The notes beneath the pieces were generated by a model, which made no database searches, had not been told where the DNA came from, and was given only the letters and a program-made list of their open reading frames with translations. The translations under genes were made by a program, and so were the position numbers. A stretch of 47,770 nucleotides of DNA from Spirochaetaceae bacterium (GTDB lineage: Bacteria > Spirochaetota > Spirochaetia > DSM-27196 > SLAA01): assembly GCA_003556605.1 (NCBI GenBank), contig PWQX01000066.1, positions 1 through 47,770 of the forward strand, written 5' to 3'. Below, piece after piece: positions 20,602-30,065 of this stretch (position 1 is its first letter; every line of letters begins with the position of its first letter).

Positions 20602-23600
20602 TTAGAAATTGCTGCCCTTGCGGTTGATTAGCTCTTCATCTCGCTCGGTCAGCGCAATGCTCTTACCCTTTGTGTCGTAGATCGAGATATCGAGCGCCAG
20701 TCCGCGCAGCTCTTGCACCAGTACGTTGAAGGACTCCGGAACGCCGGCAGAGGTCGCCGGCTCACCCTTCACGATGCTCTCGTAAATCTTGGCGCGACCG
20801 TTCATATCGTCGCTCTTGATCGTGAGTAACTCCTGGAGCGTATTGGCCGCACCGTAAGCTTCCAGCGCCCAGACCTCCATCTCGCCGAGCCGCTGCCCGC
20901 CGAACTGTGCCTTACCTCCCAGTGGTTGCTGGGTGACTAGCGAGTACGGGCCGGTAGACCGGGCGTGCATCTTGTCGTCTACGAGGTGGTGCAGCTTCAA
21001 CATGTACATCTGCCCTACGGTTACCTGATTCTCGAAAGCTTCGCCGGTACGCCCGTCGTACAGCACCGCCTTTGAGCTTGCCGGAAGTCCGGCCTCTTTG
21101 AGCTTCTGGGCGATCATCTCGTTGGTGGCCGACTCGAATACCGGCGTCGCGTACCACTCATTGAGCACGGAGGCCGCCCATCCGAGCTCAGCCTCCAGAA
21201 TCTGCCCCAGGTTCATACGTGACGGAACCCCGAGCGGGTTGAGACACACATCCAACGCTGTACCATCGTCCATGTACGGCATATCTTCTTCCGGCAAAAC
21301 ACGCGCAATCACACCCTTATTTCCGTGCCGGCCGGCCATCTTATCGCCTTCGCGCAGCTTGCGCTTGGTGGCCACCAGAACCTTCACGACCTCGTCGACC
21401 CCGGGACTCAAATCGTCGCCCTCCGACCGTCGCAGACGCTGTATGTCGATCACCGTTCCGTCGGTACCGTGCGGCACTCGTAAACTGGTGTCGCGCACCT
21501 CTTTCGCTTTTTCGCCGAAGATTGAGTTCAAGAGCTTGAACTCCGGCGTAGTCTCGGTCTCGCTCTTCGGCGTGACCTTTCCGACCAGAATGAACCCGCT
21601 TCCTATCGTCGCACCAACACGCACAATCCCTTCCTCATCAAGCTGATCGAGGGATTTCTCGGAAGTATTCGGTATATCGCGCGTGATCTTTTCGGGCCCG
21701 AGTTTAGTCTCGCGCACCTCAACCGTGAACTCTTTGATATGAATCGAGGTGAAGATGTCGTCTTTCACGATGTTCTCCGACACCAGAATGGCGTCCTCGA
21801 AGTTGTACCCGTTCCACGGAACGAATCCCACCATTACATTGCGGCCAAGCGCAAGCTCACCCTGGTAGGTCGACGGACCGTCGGCGAGGACGTCGCCGGC
21901 TTTGATTTTCTGCCCCACCTTCACAACGGGCTTCTGCGTATAGCAGGTGTCCTGGTTAGTACGCTGATACTTCATCAGCGGATAGGTGTCGCTGTCCCTG
22001 TTCGTGCCGTCGTCGGCGGTTTCGACCTCAATGAGCTGCGAGGTGACCTTGCGCACCACGCCGTTGCGCTGCGCCTTGATCACAACGCCGGAATCGTAGG
22101 CTGTCTTGGCCTCCATTCCGGTTCCCACACGCGGCGGCTCGGGGAACACCAGCGGTACGGCCTGCCGCTGCATGTTGGAACCCATCAGAGCGCGGTTAGC
22201 ATCGTCGTGCTCGAGAAACGGAATCAACGACGCCGAGACCGAGATAACCTGTTTCGGCGAGACATCCATATATTGAATGTCCTCAGCCGGCTTGGTTGTG
22301 TAATCCCCTGATCTCCGCACCGATATCATCCTGCCTTGAAACTGACCTTTCTCGTCGATCTCCGCGTTGGCCTGCGCGATATAGTGCTTCTCTTCATCCA
22401 TCGCCGACAGGTATTCGATCTCGTGCGTCGCAACGCCGTCGACAACTCTTCTGTAGGGGGTTTCGAGAAATCCGTACTCGTTCACGCGTGTATAGTTCGC
22501 GAGCGAAACAATCAGCCCGATGTTAGGCCCTTCAGGCGTCTCGATCGGACACATCCTGCCGTAGTGCGTGTAGTGAACGTCGCGAACCTCAAAGCCCGCA
22601 CGTTCGCGCGAGAGCCCGCCGGGCCCCAGCGCGTTCAACCGCCGTTTGTGGGTTAGCTCAGCAAGCGGGTTGACCTGATCCATGAATTGCGACAACTGAC
22701 TCGAGCCGAAGAACTCCTTGATCGCGGCGACAACCGGCTTAATCGAGATCAGGTCCTGCGGCTTGATGGTGTCGGTCTCCTTCAGTGACATGCGCTCCTT
22801 CGCGATGCGCTCCATGCGACTGAAAGCGGTCTTCAGCTGATTCGCGAGCAGTTCACCGACCGAGCGAACGCGCCGGTTCCCGAGGTGATCGATGTCATCG
22901 ACATTTTCTTCGCCGATATACACTTGCACGAGATAGCGCATAGTGTTCACCATGTCCTCCCGGGTTAAGACATGATCCTCGGCAGGCGTCTCGTGATCGA
23001 ACTTCTTGTTAAGCTTATACCGGCCAACGCGTCCGAGATCGTATCGGCGCGAGCTGAAGAACATCGCGTTGAAGTCCTTCTCGGCACTCTCAACCGTGAT
23101 GGGCTCACCGGGCATGATTACCGCGTAGACCGCCGATAGTGCATCGTCCTTTGAAGGCTCGTCTTTGTCGACCTCGTCCTTCGTAAACCTCACCTCTTCA
23201 CGCTCAAAACAATTGAGAATGATCTCCGAGTGCAGCGAGCTCGGGTCAGCCAAGTCGATAATGCAGATCTCCTGCACCCCCGAATGAATCAGCTGATCGA
23301 TATCGTGCGGGTGCAGTTTTTCGCCGGCGCGGTAAAGCTTCTTACTTTCGACACCCTCGGTCACCCACACCCCTTCAGCCAAGACTGCACCGACCAGCGC
23401 TTCCTTGTCCTCCTGTGAATCTTTGACCGCAACCGCCTTGGTAATGTAAAACAGCTCAATCAGCTTTTCGCGCGTATCATACCCCAGCGCGCGCAAGAAG
23501 ATCGTCCCGAGGATGCGTTTCTTGCGGTCGATCTTGGCGTAAATCAGCTCTTTCTTCTGATCGATCTCAAACTCGAGCCACGAGCCGCGATACGGGATGA

Positions 23601-24102
23601 TTCGTGAGGAGTACATACCTTTCTCGTGTGAGAAGATAACACCTGGACTGCGGTGGATCTGGCTGACCACCACCCGCTCAGCCCCGTTGATCAAAAAGGT
23701 ACCACGGTCGGTCATCAGCGGGATGTCGCCCATGTAGATGTCTTTTTGGCGAATCTCCCCGGTTTCGAGAAACACCAGATTGATCCGGGCTTTGATTGGA
23801 ATGGCGTACGTGTGCCCTTTCTGTTTGCATTCCAACTCCGACATCTTGATACCGGTCTCATCGAGGATGTAATGGTCATACTCCAGGCGCATGTCCCCGT
23901 TCTGACTCTCGATCGGGAATACCGCCTGAAAAACCTCTTCCAGGCCTTGGCTCAAGGGAGGCTCGCCCGACCGCATCCGATTCCACTGCAGGAACCGCTC
24001 GAATGACCGCACCTGAATATCTACCAGATCCGGCAGCTCCATCACACTCGGACCGTGCGTCCCGACAAAGACCCGGTTAACATCGGTGGTTCTGTCAAAC
24101 AT
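20602..24102 (-). CDS. rpoB: DNA-directed RNA polymerase beta subunit
   Basis: The beta subunit forms the other half of the polymerase active-site cleft. I choose the ATG at 24102 with GGGAGG upstream, giving 1166 residues; the frame is open to 24138 but without a better site. The rifampicin-pocket segment [12 protein letters not shown] is followed by [20 protein letters not shown]. The residue equivalent to E. coli Ser531 is Asn490 (codon AAC at 22633-22635), Asn518 is Val and Ser522 is Ala. Asn at 531 is known from spirochaetes and is linked to natural rifampicin resistance. Confidence 0.98.
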   Translation of the reverse strand: MFDRTTDVNRVFVGTHGPSVMELPDLVDIQVRSFERFLQWNRMRSGEPPLSQGLEEVFQAVFPIESQNGDMRLEYDHYILDETGIKMSELECKQKGHTYAIPIKARINLVFLETGEIRQKDIYMGDIPLMTDRGTFLINGAERVVVSQIHRSPGVIFSHEKGMYSSRIIPYRGSWLEFEIDQKKELIYAKIDRKKRILGTIFLRALGYDTREKLIELFYITKAVAVKDSQEDKEALVGAVLAEGVWVTEGVESKKLYRAGEKLHPHDIDQLIHSGVQEICIIDLADPSSLHSEIILNCFEREEVRFTKDEVDKDEPSKDDALSAVYAVIMPGEPITVESAEKDFNAMFFSSRRYDLGRVGRYKLNKKFDHETPAEDHVLTREDMVNTMRYLVQVYIGEENVDDIDHLGNRRVRSVGELLANQLKTAFSRMERIAKERMSLKETDTIKPQDLISIKPVVAAIKEFFGSSQLSQFMDQVNPLAELTHKRRLNALGPGGLSRERAGFEVRDVHYTHYGRMCPIETPEGPNIGLIVSLANYTRVNEYGFLETPYRRVVDGVATHEIEYLSAMDEEKHYIAQANAEIDEKGQFQGRMISVRRSGDYTTKPAEDIQYMDVSPKQVISVSASLIPFLEHDDANRALMGSNMQRQAVPLVFPEPPRVGTGMEAKTAYDSGVVIKAQRNGVVRKVTSQLIEVETADDGTNRDSDTYPLMKYQRTNQDTCYTQKPVVKVGQKIKAGDVLADGPSTYQGELALGRNVMVGFVPWNGYNFEDAILVSENIVKDDIFTSIHIKEFTVEVRETKLGPEKITRDIPNTSEKSLDQLDEEGIVRVGATIGSGFILVGKVTPKSETETTPEFKLLNSIFGEKAKEVRDTSLRVPHGTDGTVIDIQRLRRSEGDDLSPGVDEVVKVLVATKRKLREGDKMAGRHGNKGVIARVLPEEDMPYMDDGTALDVCLNPLGVPSRMNLGQILEAELGWAASVLNEWYATPVFESATNEMIAQKLKEAGLPASSKAVLYDGRTGEAFENQVTVGQMYMLKLHHLVDDKMHARSTGPYSLVTQQPLGGKAQFGGQRLGEMEVWALEAYGAANTLQELLTIKSDDMNGRAKIYESIVKGEPATSAGVPESFNVLVQELRGLALDISIYDTKGKSIALTERDEELINRKGSNF

Positions 24103-24144
24103 CTCACCTACCTCCCATGAATCACAGACCAGGGACACGACAAA

Positions 24145-24183
24145 GCGACGCCTCCGGCAATCCGGACTTGCCGATGGCGTCGC
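24145..24183 (-). promoter_or_regulatory. Long hairpin between rplL and rpoB (attenuator or RNase III site)
   Basis: On the minus strand, GCGACGCC, two bases, CGGCAA, a seven-base loop, TTGCCG, two bases, then GGCGTCGC: two perfect stems separated by a 2x2 internal loop. Only a weak T-rich stretch (TTTGT) follows. E. coli has an attenuator and an RNase III cut at the same place, so a similar role in setting the L10/L12 to polymerase ratio is plausible. Confidence 0.65.
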
Positions 24184-24216
24184 GAAGAGTACAACCGCAT
24201 GTGCCTAGCCAAAGGG

Positions 24217-24609
24217 CTATTGAACTTCAACAGCAGCGCCCGCCGCCTGCAGCTTCTCTTGGATTTCGTTGGCCTCTTCCTTCGAAACGCCTTCCTTGAC
24301 CGGCTTGCCGCCGGCTTCAACCAGCTCCTTGGCCTCTTTGAGTCCCAGTCCGGTGAGTGCGCGTACCTCTTTAATGACTGGAATCTTTTTGCCATCCGCG
24401 AAGCTCTTGAGAATGACGTTGAACTCCGTCTGCTCTTCTACCTCTTCAGCCGCTTCGCCACTGCCGGCGGCACCCGCACCCGCCACGGCAACAGGCGCCG
24501 CCGCGGTAACACCGAACTTCTCCTCCATAGCCGTTACCAACTCGGAGACCTCAAGCACCGTCATGTTTGCGATAGCCTCGAGAATATCGTCTTTTGAAAG
24601 TGTCGCCAT
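24217..24609 (-). CDS. rplL: 50S ribosomal protein L7/L12
   Basis: L7/L12 is the stalk protein that recruits translational GTPases. The ATG at 24609 with AAGGAG upstream gives 130 residues starting [20 protein letters not shown]. An Ala/Gly-rich hinge near residues 38-52 is followed by the C-terminal domain with [21 protein letters not shown] longer frame to 24654 is rejected. Confidence 0.97.
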   Translation of the reverse strand: MATLSKDDILEAIANMTVLEVSELVTAMEEKFGVTAAAPVAVAGAGAAGSGEAAEEVEEQTEFNVILKSFADGKKIPVIKEVRALTGLGLKEAKELVEAGGKPVKEGVSKEEANEIQEKLQAAGAAVEVQ

Positions 24610-24634
24610 ATTACCTTCTCCTTTATGTTGTAGT

Positions 24635-24678
24635 CCGAAGCGATAGCATGGCACACCCTCGGAAGACTAACGCTTCGG
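24635..24678 (-). repeat. Inverted repeat in the rplJ-rplL spacer
   Basis: Perfect 8-base arms, CCGAAGCG and CGCTTCGG, enclose 28 bases in the 85-base spacer between rplJ and rplL, just before the rplL ribosome-binding site. It could form an RNA stem affecting the L12 to L10 translation ratio. There is no T run. Confidence 0.5.
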
Positions 24679-24694
24679 TTATTGACATAGTGTG

Positions 24695-25234
24695 TTATTC
24701 ACCCGCTTTTTGATCGGCTACCGCCTTGAGCGTCCGAACCAGCTTCTGCGGAACAGCGTTCAAGGTGTATACCAGATTTTGTAACGGCGCCTGCATAGAC
24801 CCCATCAGTTTTGCGAGCAGCTCATCGCGCGTCGGTAGCTTCGAAAAAGCCTCAGCCTGTCCGTGATCGAACACGTTGCCTTCGATCAGTGCACCCTTTA
24901 CCTTCAGGGATGTGTCTTTGCCGAAGGCAAACAGCGCTTTAACGATGGCATTGGATTCCCCACGCGCGATCGCCACCGCCGTTGGACCCTCAAAGAACTG
25001 TGCCAGCTCATCGGGAGCCCCCAGCTGTGAAAACGCCAGCTGCGCAAAGCTATTCTTGATAACCCGGTACTCGGCTTGCTGCTCGCCGAGCTTTTCACGT
25101 AATTCGCTGATCTGGGCAACATTCAGCCCCCGAAAATCCGTGAATACAAAATCCTTTGCACTTGCGAAGCGTTCTTTATACCGATCAACCGCGTCAATCT
25201 TATGCTGCTGCACTTTGGTTTGATACTCACTCAT
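24695..25234 (-). CDS. rplJ: 50S ribosomal protein L10
   Basis: L10 is the stalk base that binds L11-region 23S rRNA and the L12 dimers. The segments [33 protein letters not shown] and [10 protein letters not shown] are typical, as is the C-terminal helix for L12 binding. Length is 179 residues. In other bacteria L10-L12 represses its own mRNA; a leader hairpin could not be assigned in the 27-base spacer to rplA. Confidence 0.97.
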   Translation of the reverse strand: MSEYQTKVQQHKIDAVDRYKERFASAKDFVFTDFRGLNVAQISELREKLGEQQAEYRVIKNSFAQLAFSQLGAPDELAQFFEGPTAVAIARGESNAIVKALFAFGKDTSLKVKGALIEGNVFDHGQAEAFSKLPTRDELLAKLMGSMQAPLQNLVYTLNAVPQKLVRTLKAVADQKAGE

Positions 25235-25261
25235 AACGATTCTCCTACTCAGCGCTATTCG

Positions 25262-25948
25262 CTACTTGCCGGCGGCCACGGTAGGTGCAAACCACACGCC
25301 GGGGCCCATCGTCGAGGCCACAGACGACGACAACACGAACTCGCCCTTCGTATCCGCCGGTCGGCGCTTGCGAACCTCGGACACGACTTCCTGGATATTC
25401 TCAACGACTTTAGCAGCATCCATAGAGACTTTGCCTACGGCTAGGTGCAGTACGCCGGTCTTGTCGGAACGAAACTCAACGCGCCCTTTCTTCAGCTCGG
25501 CGATCGCCGCAGCGAGGTCGAAGGTAACGGTCTGTGTCTTGGGATTGGGCATCAGCCCGCGCCGCCCGAGCACCGGACCAAGGCGGCCGACATCTTTCAT
25601 CATGTCGGGAGTTGCCACCGCAACATCGAAATCCAACCAGCCTCCTTTGATCTTCTCGATCAATTCGTCGTCGCCAACGTACGTTGCCCCGGCCTCTTCA
25701 GCCTCCGCGGCCTTATCACCTTTCGCAAAAACCAGGATCCGCTTATCGGCACGAAACTGATGCGGCAGCACCAGGGTGTCGCGCACGTTCACACTCTTCT
25801 TGAGATTGAGCTTCAAAGACAGCTCGATGGTTTCGTCAAAGCCGGCGAAAGAGATTCCCTTGACCAGCTCGATCGCTTCCAGCGGTGAGTACAAGTGCTC
25901 ACGGTTTACCCTTTCTAATGCCGCTCGATATTTCTTGCCGCGCTTCAT
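25262..25948 (-). CDS. rplA: 50S ribosomal protein L1
   Basis: L1 forms the mobile E-site stalk and is a translational repressor of its operon in several bacteria. [40 protein letters not shown] and the motif PNPKTQTVT are diagnostic. Length is 228 residues. Its start overlaps the rplK end by 4 bases, implying coupled translation. Confidence 0.98.
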   Translation of the reverse strand: MKRGKKYRAALERVNREHLYSPLEAIELVKGISFAGFDETIELSLKLNLKKSVNVRDTLVLPHQFRADKRILVFAKGDKAAEAEEAGATYVGDDELIEKIKGGWLDFDVAVATPDMMKDVGRLGPVLGRRGLMPNPKTQTVTFDLAAAIAELKKGRVEFRSDKTGVLHLAVGKVSMDAAKVVENIQEVVSEVRKRRPADTKGEFVLSSSVASTMGPGVWFAPTVAAGK

Positions 25949-26382
25949 GCCGACACCTCCGTCTCAACACCCATACTGCGGGCGGTTCCGGCGACGATTC
26001 GCATCGCGGCACCGATGTCCTTGGCGTTCAGATCAGGCATCTTGGTTTCGGCTATCTCCTTGAGCTGTGCGTTGGTGAGCTTACCCACCTTCATGCGCCG
26101 GGGTTCGGCGGAAGCCGTTTCAATCCCGAGCGCCTTTTTGATCAACACCGCCGCGGGAGGTGTCTTCGTTATGAACGTAAAACTCTTGTCCTGATAGACC
26201 GTAATCACAACCGGTATCAGCAACCCCGGTTCGTAGTTTTTGGTGGCATCGTTAAACTGCTGCACAAATTGAGGCGCACTGACCCCATGAGGGCCGAGTG
26301 CCGGACCAACCGGGGGTGCCGGGGTCGCCTTACCGGCCGGCACTTGCAGTTTGATCAGCGCCGCGACTCTTTTCTTTGCCAT
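25945..26382 (-). CDS. rplK: 50S ribosomal protein L11
   Basis: L11 belongs to the GTPase-associated centre and is required for RelA activation in other bacteria. [20 protein letters not shown] at the N-terminus and [20 protein letters not shown], followed by ARSMG, at the C-terminus are diagnostic. Length is 145 residues. It follows nusG by 76 bases; a short AGCGCG-GTA-CGCGCT hairpin sits at the nusG stop. Confidence 0.98.
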   Translation of the reverse strand: MAKKRVAALIKLQVPAGKATPAPPVGPALGPHGVSAPQFVQQFNDATKNYEPGLLIPVVITVYQDKSFTFITKTPPAAVLIKKALGIETASAEPRRMKVGKLTNAQLKEIAETKMPDLNAKDIGAAMRIVAGTARSMGVETEVSA

Positions 26383-26458
26383 ATTATGCTCCGTTGGTGG
26401 TAATAGCGTTGCCGCCGTCTACACGACAACTCCCAGCTTGGTTCCAGCGCGTACCGCG

Positions 26459-27013
26459 CTAGATCTTCTCAACCTGGAGGAAGTCAATCTCCACGGGAGT
26501 TGATCGACCGAATATGCCGACCATCACACGGAGCTTGCCTTTCTCGAGATTGACCTCATCAACCGAACCGGTAAATGATTCAAAAGGACCTTCGATGATT
26601 CTAACCGTCTCACCAACCACGAACTTCTGCTTCGGCCGCAAAGTCTGATCGCTCTTGATTTCGCCGGACTTCTGGAGGATCTCACGCGCCTCTTCCGGCG
26701 ATATCGGTTGCGGCTTCATTCCCGGGCTGGCTCCGACGAATCCGGTGACGCCGTTGATTTTCTTGATGCGCGAGCAGATTTGCTTCCATCCTATGTCCGG
26801 CAAGTCCATCTCGAGCAGGATGTATCCCGGCAAAAACTTCTTGGAAGAAATCTTCTTCTTACCTTCACGAATCTCGACCACCTGCTCGGACGGCACCTTT
26901 ACATCGGTGACCACATCGTCGAACTGGCCTTCGTTCATCATGACGCGAATGGTTTTCTCGATCTTGTTCTCATACCCCGAATAGGTGTGCAGAACGTACC
27001 AGCTTTTCGCCAT
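26459..27013 (-). CDS. nusG: Transcription termination/antitermination factor NusG
   Basis: NusG binds RNA polymerase and links it to Rho or to ribosomal S10. The NGN domain (MAKSWYVLHTYSGYENKIEK) and the KOW motif (VGETVRIIEGPFESFTGSVD) are intact. The ATG at 27013 gives 184 residues, the normal start; an in-frame GTG five codons upstream (27028) is possible. The ribosome-binding site is weak (GGTGAAAG). secE precedes it by 75 bases. Confidence 0.96.
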   Translation of the reverse strand: MAKSWYVLHTYSGYENKIEKTIRVMMNEGQFDDVVTDVKVPSEQVVEIREGKKKISSKKFLPGYILLEMDLPDIGWKQICSRIKKINGVTGFVGASPGMKPQPISPEEAREILQKSGEIKSDQTLRPKQKFVVGETVRIIEGPFESFTGSVDEVNLEKGKLRVMVGIFGRSTPVEIDFLQVEKI

Positions 27014-27088
27014 AGTTTTATCTTTCACCCGTCGCGGTGGTTACGGGCAGAACAGCGCGACACCATCAACACGACTACCAACTGGAAA

Positions 27089-27268
27089 CTAGAAAATGAA
27101 GTCGACTGCAGACAGGAGTAAGAAATCCGCGAGACCGAGAATCGCTGCGAATATCGCAACCGACACGAGCACGACTTTGGTGTTAGACACTACCTCATCG
27201 CGCCCAGGCCAAATGACTTTCTTCAGCTCAGCAAGACTATCTTTAAAGAACGTTACGATCCGTTTCAT
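27089..27268 (-). CDS. secE: Preprotein translocase subunit SecE
   Basis: I translated this 59-residue protein directly. It begins MKRIVTFFKDSLAELKKVIW, the conserved amphipathic helix of SecE with the Lys-Lys-Val-x-Trp-Pro motif. One membrane segment follows at about residues 32-52. It is the short single-span form. A GGGGG site lies upstream. It sits between tRNA-Trp and nusG, the standard position, and its partner secY is in the spc block of this window. Confidence 0.95.
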   Translation of the reverse strand: MKRIVTFFKDSLAELKKVIWPGRDEVVSNTKVVLVSVAIFAAILGLADFLLLSAVDFIF

Positions 27269-27303
27269 TTAACGCCCCCGCAGGTGTGCCCCAGCACTAA
27301 AAA

Positions 27304-27377
27304 CAGGCCAGGTAGGATTCGAACCTACAACATCCGGTTTTGGAGACCGGCGCTCTAGCCGTTGGAGCTACTGGCCT
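27304..27377 (-). tRNA. tRNA-Trp (anticodon CCA)
   Basis: A complete cloverleaf: acceptor AGGCCAG/CTGGCCT, D arm GCTC/GAGC, anticodon stem CCGGT/ACCGG with loop CTCCAAA, T arm GTAGG/CCTAC with TTCGAAT loop, and discriminator G. The 3' CCA is not encoded. It lies between rpmG and secE and is probably processed from the shared transcript. Confidence 0.96.
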
Positions 27378-27382
27378 TTGAT

Positions 27383-27565
27383 CTACTTCACCTTCGTTTC
27401 TTTATGCAACGTATGCTTGCGCTCGAAGCGACAATACTTCATCAGCTCAAGTTTACCCTGAATATTACGCTTATTCTTCTTTGTCGTATAGTTGCGGCGT
27501 TTACAGCTCTCGCATTGCAACGCGATCAACTCAACTGTTTTGCCTTTCGCCTTGTTTCCCGCCAC
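27383..27565 (-). CDS. rpmG: 50S ribosomal protein L33, partial zinc site
   Basis: L33 is a small E-site-region protein. The 60-residue product contains [17 protein letters not shown] and [16 protein letters not shown]. The first zinc pair (Cys18, Cys21) is present, but the second has only Cys45; position 48, Cys in the zinc form, is Glu. The site is therefore probably degenerate. The start codon is GTG at 27565 with GGAG six bases before it. It lies between the two tRNA genes. Confidence 0.95.
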   Translation of the reverse strand: MAGNKAKGKTVELIALQCESCKRRNYTTKKNKRNIQGKLELMKYCRFERKHTLHKETKVK

Positions 27566-27653
27566 TGAATTCTCCTATAACCGCCGCCATTGAGAGCGTA
27601 GTATACAAAACCTCACAAAATGGTGTCAACCGCAACGCGAGCACGACTGGAAG

Positions 27654-27726
27654 AGCCCCCGACCGGACTTGAACCGGTGACCCCATCCTTACCATGGATG
27701 TGCTCTACCGACTGAGCTACAGGGGC
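27654..27726 (-). tRNA. tRNA-Thr (anticodon GGT)
   Basis: A complete cloverleaf: acceptor GCCCCTG/CGGGGGC with one T-G pair, D arm GCTC/GAGC, anticodon stem CATCC/GGATG with loop ATGGTAA, T arm ACCGG/CCGGT and discriminator T. CCA is not encoded. It is the first transcribed unit of the secE-nusG-rpl-rpoBC operon. Confidence 0.96.
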
Positions 27727-27742
27727 ACGTGCATGTGAACGA

Positions 27743-27771
27743 ACAATATCAAAGCGCCGGGATTTGGTCAA
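27743..27771 (-). promoter_or_regulatory. Promoter of the tRNA-Thr-rpmG-secE-nusG-rpl-rpoBC operon
   Basis: TTGACC (27766-27771), a 17-base spacer and TATTGT (27743-27748) on the minus strand. Predicted initiation is about 10 bases before the tRNA-Thr 5' end, typical for a tRNA-led transcript. Confidence 0.82.
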
Positions 27772-27878
27772 CACAGCAAACACGCCTGAGTGAGCCGGAG
27801 AAGCACGGCTGAAAGATGCGCCGCAGCTCCCGTGCCATAGCGAGACACGCTTTGCGCTCTTATCCCCGGCGCTGCCAA

Positions 27879-28829
27879 TCAGCCGCTGTTAAGGGTCTTA
27901 AGCAATTCCCGCAACATCTCTTCGGCCCGTTCGTTCGCCACCTGACACGTACCGGCGCCCGCGTGGCCACCTCCTCCGTGTTTGAGCATGAGTTCGCCGA
28001 TATTAACGCTGCAGGTCTTGTTGAAAATCGACTTGCCAAGCGTGAACACGGTATTTTGTTTCCTAAAACCCCAGATCACTTGAATCGAGACGTTGGCTTC
28101 GGGAAACAGCGCATACTTGATGAACCGATTGCCGGCATAGACAACGTCTTCCCCGCGCATATCCACAACCAATACGTTGTCTTCGACACGCGCACAACGG
28201 CGCAACTGTTTCTTGAACTCCTTCTCGTGTTCAAAGTAGAGCTTCACACGCTCAGCGACGTCGGCAACGTCGAGGATCTCTTCGATGGTGTATTCACGGC
28301 AGTAGTCGATGAGGTCCAGCATCAGCTGGTGATTAGAGATGCGGAAGTTCCTAAACCGCCCGAGGCCGGTACGAGCGTCCATGATGAAGTTCAAGAGATT
28401 CCAACGCTCGGGATGAAGCACCTCTTCTATAGTGAAATCGGCACTATCGGCTTTGTCGACCGCCTCCATCATCTCGGAAGAAATGTTCTTGAAGCGCTCC
28501 GCGCCGCCGTAGTATTCGTAGACGACACGCGCTGCCGACGGTGCATCCGAGTCAATGATATAGTTGGCATGCGAACCTGAGCGCAGCGCCTCTGAATGAT
28601 GATGGTCAAACGCGAGGTGCACGTCTTCGACGTACGGAAGATTGGCAATGATGTCCCGCCCGGTGATCTGAATCAGTTTGTCCTGCATGTCTTTCGGGTG
28701 GACGAACTTGATCTCGTCAATGAGACCGAGCTCCTTCAGCAGCACTGCGCAGACCAAACCGTCAAAATCGCTCCGCGTGATGAGTCGGTGCCCTGCTGTC
28801 CGTCCGTTCTCGCTTTCGGCATGGGTCAT
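27879..28829 (-). CDS. DHH/DHHA1-family phosphoesterase
   Basis: The protein (316 residues) has the DHH phosphoesterase fold. Asp21 and Asp23 lie in RSDFDGLVCAVLL, and Asp75-His76-His77 lie in FDHHHSE. A C-terminal DHHA1 domain carries the substrate motif GGGGHAGAG. Family members include NrnA-type nanoRNases, pAp phosphatases, c-di-AMP/pGpG-hydrolysing enzymes and pyrophosphatases; which activity applies cannot be read here. A GGAGG site lies 4 bases from the ATG. It is transcribed away from glk and downstream toward the ribosomal operon promoter, with a possible GCACGG/CCGTGC hairpin after its stop but no T run. Confidence 0.85.
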   Translation of the reverse strand: MTHAESENGRTAGHRLITRSDFDGLVCAVLLKELGLIDEIKFVHPKDMQDKLIQITGRDIIANLPYVEDVHLAFDHHHSEALRSGSHANYIIDSDAPSAARVVYEYYGGAERFKNISSEMMEAVDKADSADFTIEEVLHPERWNLLNFIMDARTGLGRFRNFRISNHQLMLDLIDYCREYTIEEILDVADVAERVKLYFEHEKEFKKQLRRCARVEDNVLVVDMRGEDVVYAGNRFIKYALFPEANVSIQVIWGFRKQNTVFTLGKSIFNKTCSVNIGELMLKHGGGGHAGAGTCQVANERAEEMLRELLKTLNSG

Positions 28830-28902
28830 AGGCCCTCCGGGAAAGCTGCCATGCTACTCCATCTCTGCCGCATGGGCAAGCATAACCTACCGGCGCCTCG
28901 GC

Positions 28903-28931
28903 TTGATCTCACGCACTGTCCATAGTATATA
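28903..28931 (+). promoter_or_regulatory. Promoter of glk, probably giving a leaderless mRNA
   Basis: TTGATC (28903-28908), a 17-base spacer and TATATA (28926-28931). Initiation about seven bases after the -10 box falls at 28938 or so, and the glk ATG is at 28942, leaving no room for a ribosome-binding site. Confidence 0.75.
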
Positions 28932-28941
28932 GAGATTATCT

Positions 28942-30030
28942 ATGCTGCGGAAAGCGTTGGACAGGTACGATGCATTGATTCTAGCCGGCGATGTCGGCGG
29001 CACCAATACCAGCCTTGCGGTAGTCGGCAAAAGAGGAGACGTGTTCGAGATTATCCGTCGATTCCAGGCCCCGACTCCCGCGCTCGAGCGCTTTGAAGAT
29101 GGCTTGAACCAGGCGCTGGAGGCATTCGGGACTGAAGTGGACACGGGCGAGATCAGTCTGTGCTGCATCAGCGGCGCCGGCCCGGTAGTAGATGACGAGT
29201 GCCGGCTGACGAACGCTCCGTGGTCGATTCGCCGCACCACGGTTGAGCGCATCACCGGCGTGCGGACATACCTCCTCAACGACTTCAGCGCAATCAGCTA
29301 CGCTCTCCCGCTGGTCGACCGCGATAATCCCGACCACATCACCAAGCTTCCCGGTCTCGACGGGCGGGTCGCGTTCGCCGGAGATGGGATCGCGGCCGTT
29401 GTGGGCGCCGGTACCGGCCTCGGCGTTGGATTCATTGTATGCGAAACCGGTCGATACCGAGCTTGGCCGTCGGAAGGCGGCCACACCGACCTCGCTCCCT
29501 ACGATGACCGCACCGACGCGCTCGTGGCGTATCTGCGCTCTGAGCTCGGGGGCCAACCGGACTGGGAACACGTGGTGTCGGGAAGCGGTATCGCCAACGT
29601 GTTTGGATTCCTGCATAGGCACGAGTTTCCAAATCACACGGGTGACGTCGTTGACCAGATCCTTCGGCTCCCGGTGCGCGAACGGGCCGCCAAGGTCTCA
29701 GAGGGATCCGCTTCTGACCCACTTTGCCGCGCAAGTATGGAGCTTTTCGTTGATTTGTACGGCCGCGCGACCTCCGGGGTGGTGCTGCAGCTGTTGCCGA
29801 GCGCCGGCGTGTATCTCGCAGGTGGCATAGCGCCAAAGAACCGGCAATTCTTTTTAGAAGAGCATCGCTTCATGCGGAGTTTCTGCCAAAGCTTTCACGC
29901 GAAGTTCCGGGAGATACTTGCGGAGACCCCAGTCAGCATCATCAATGACTACGAGATTTCACTGTACGGTGCAGCGCACGCGGCGACGGTGCTCGACCGT
30001 GCCGCCGCCGGTTCTACTACCGGCGGGTAA
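28942..30030 (+). CDS. glk: Glucokinase
   Basis: Phosphorylates glucose with ATP to glucose 6-phosphate in the cytoplasm. The 362-residue protein belongs to the Glk (non-ROK) family: phosphate-binding DVGGTNT at residues 17-23, LTNAPWSIRR near 89-98, the catalytic-base motif LLNDFSAISYALP with Asp114, GAGTGLGVGF and WPSEGGHTD. No zinc-binding ROK Cys cluster is present. No Shine-Dalgarno precedes the ATG and no other start codon fits the family N-terminus. The UDP-sugar-pyrophosphorylase-like gene follows 35 bases later in the same direction, likely as one operon. Confidence 0.9.
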   Translation: MLRKALDRYDALILAGDVGGTNTSLAVVGKRGDVFEIIRRFQAPTPALERFEDGLNQALEAFGTEVDTGEISLCCISGAGPVVDDECRLTNAPWSIRRTTVERITGVRTYLLNDFSAISYALPLVDRDNPDHITKLPGLDGRVAFAGDGIAAVVGAGTGLGVGFIVCETGRYRAWPSEGGHTDLAPYDDRTDALVAYLRSELGGQPDWEHVVSGSGIANVFGFLHRHEFPNHTGDVVDQILRLPVRERAAKVSEGSASDPLCRASMELFVDLYGRATSGVVLQLLPSAGVYLAGGIAPKNRQFFLEEHRFMRSFCQSFHAKFREILAETPVSIINDYEISLYGAAHAATVLDRAAAGSTTGG

Positions 30031-30065
30031 TAGCGGCAAAGCGCCTGCCGACGAGGGAGTTGCGG

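Noticed and set aside
19695-20627. A 310-codon plus-strand frame opposite the start of rpoC
   Set aside because: It is a shadow of rpoC with Arg/His/Asp-rich composition and no initiation signal.
28830-28900. A minus-strand promoter for the DHH phosphoesterase gene
   Set aside because: A TATGCT -10 candidate exists but I could not pair it with a credible -35 box.
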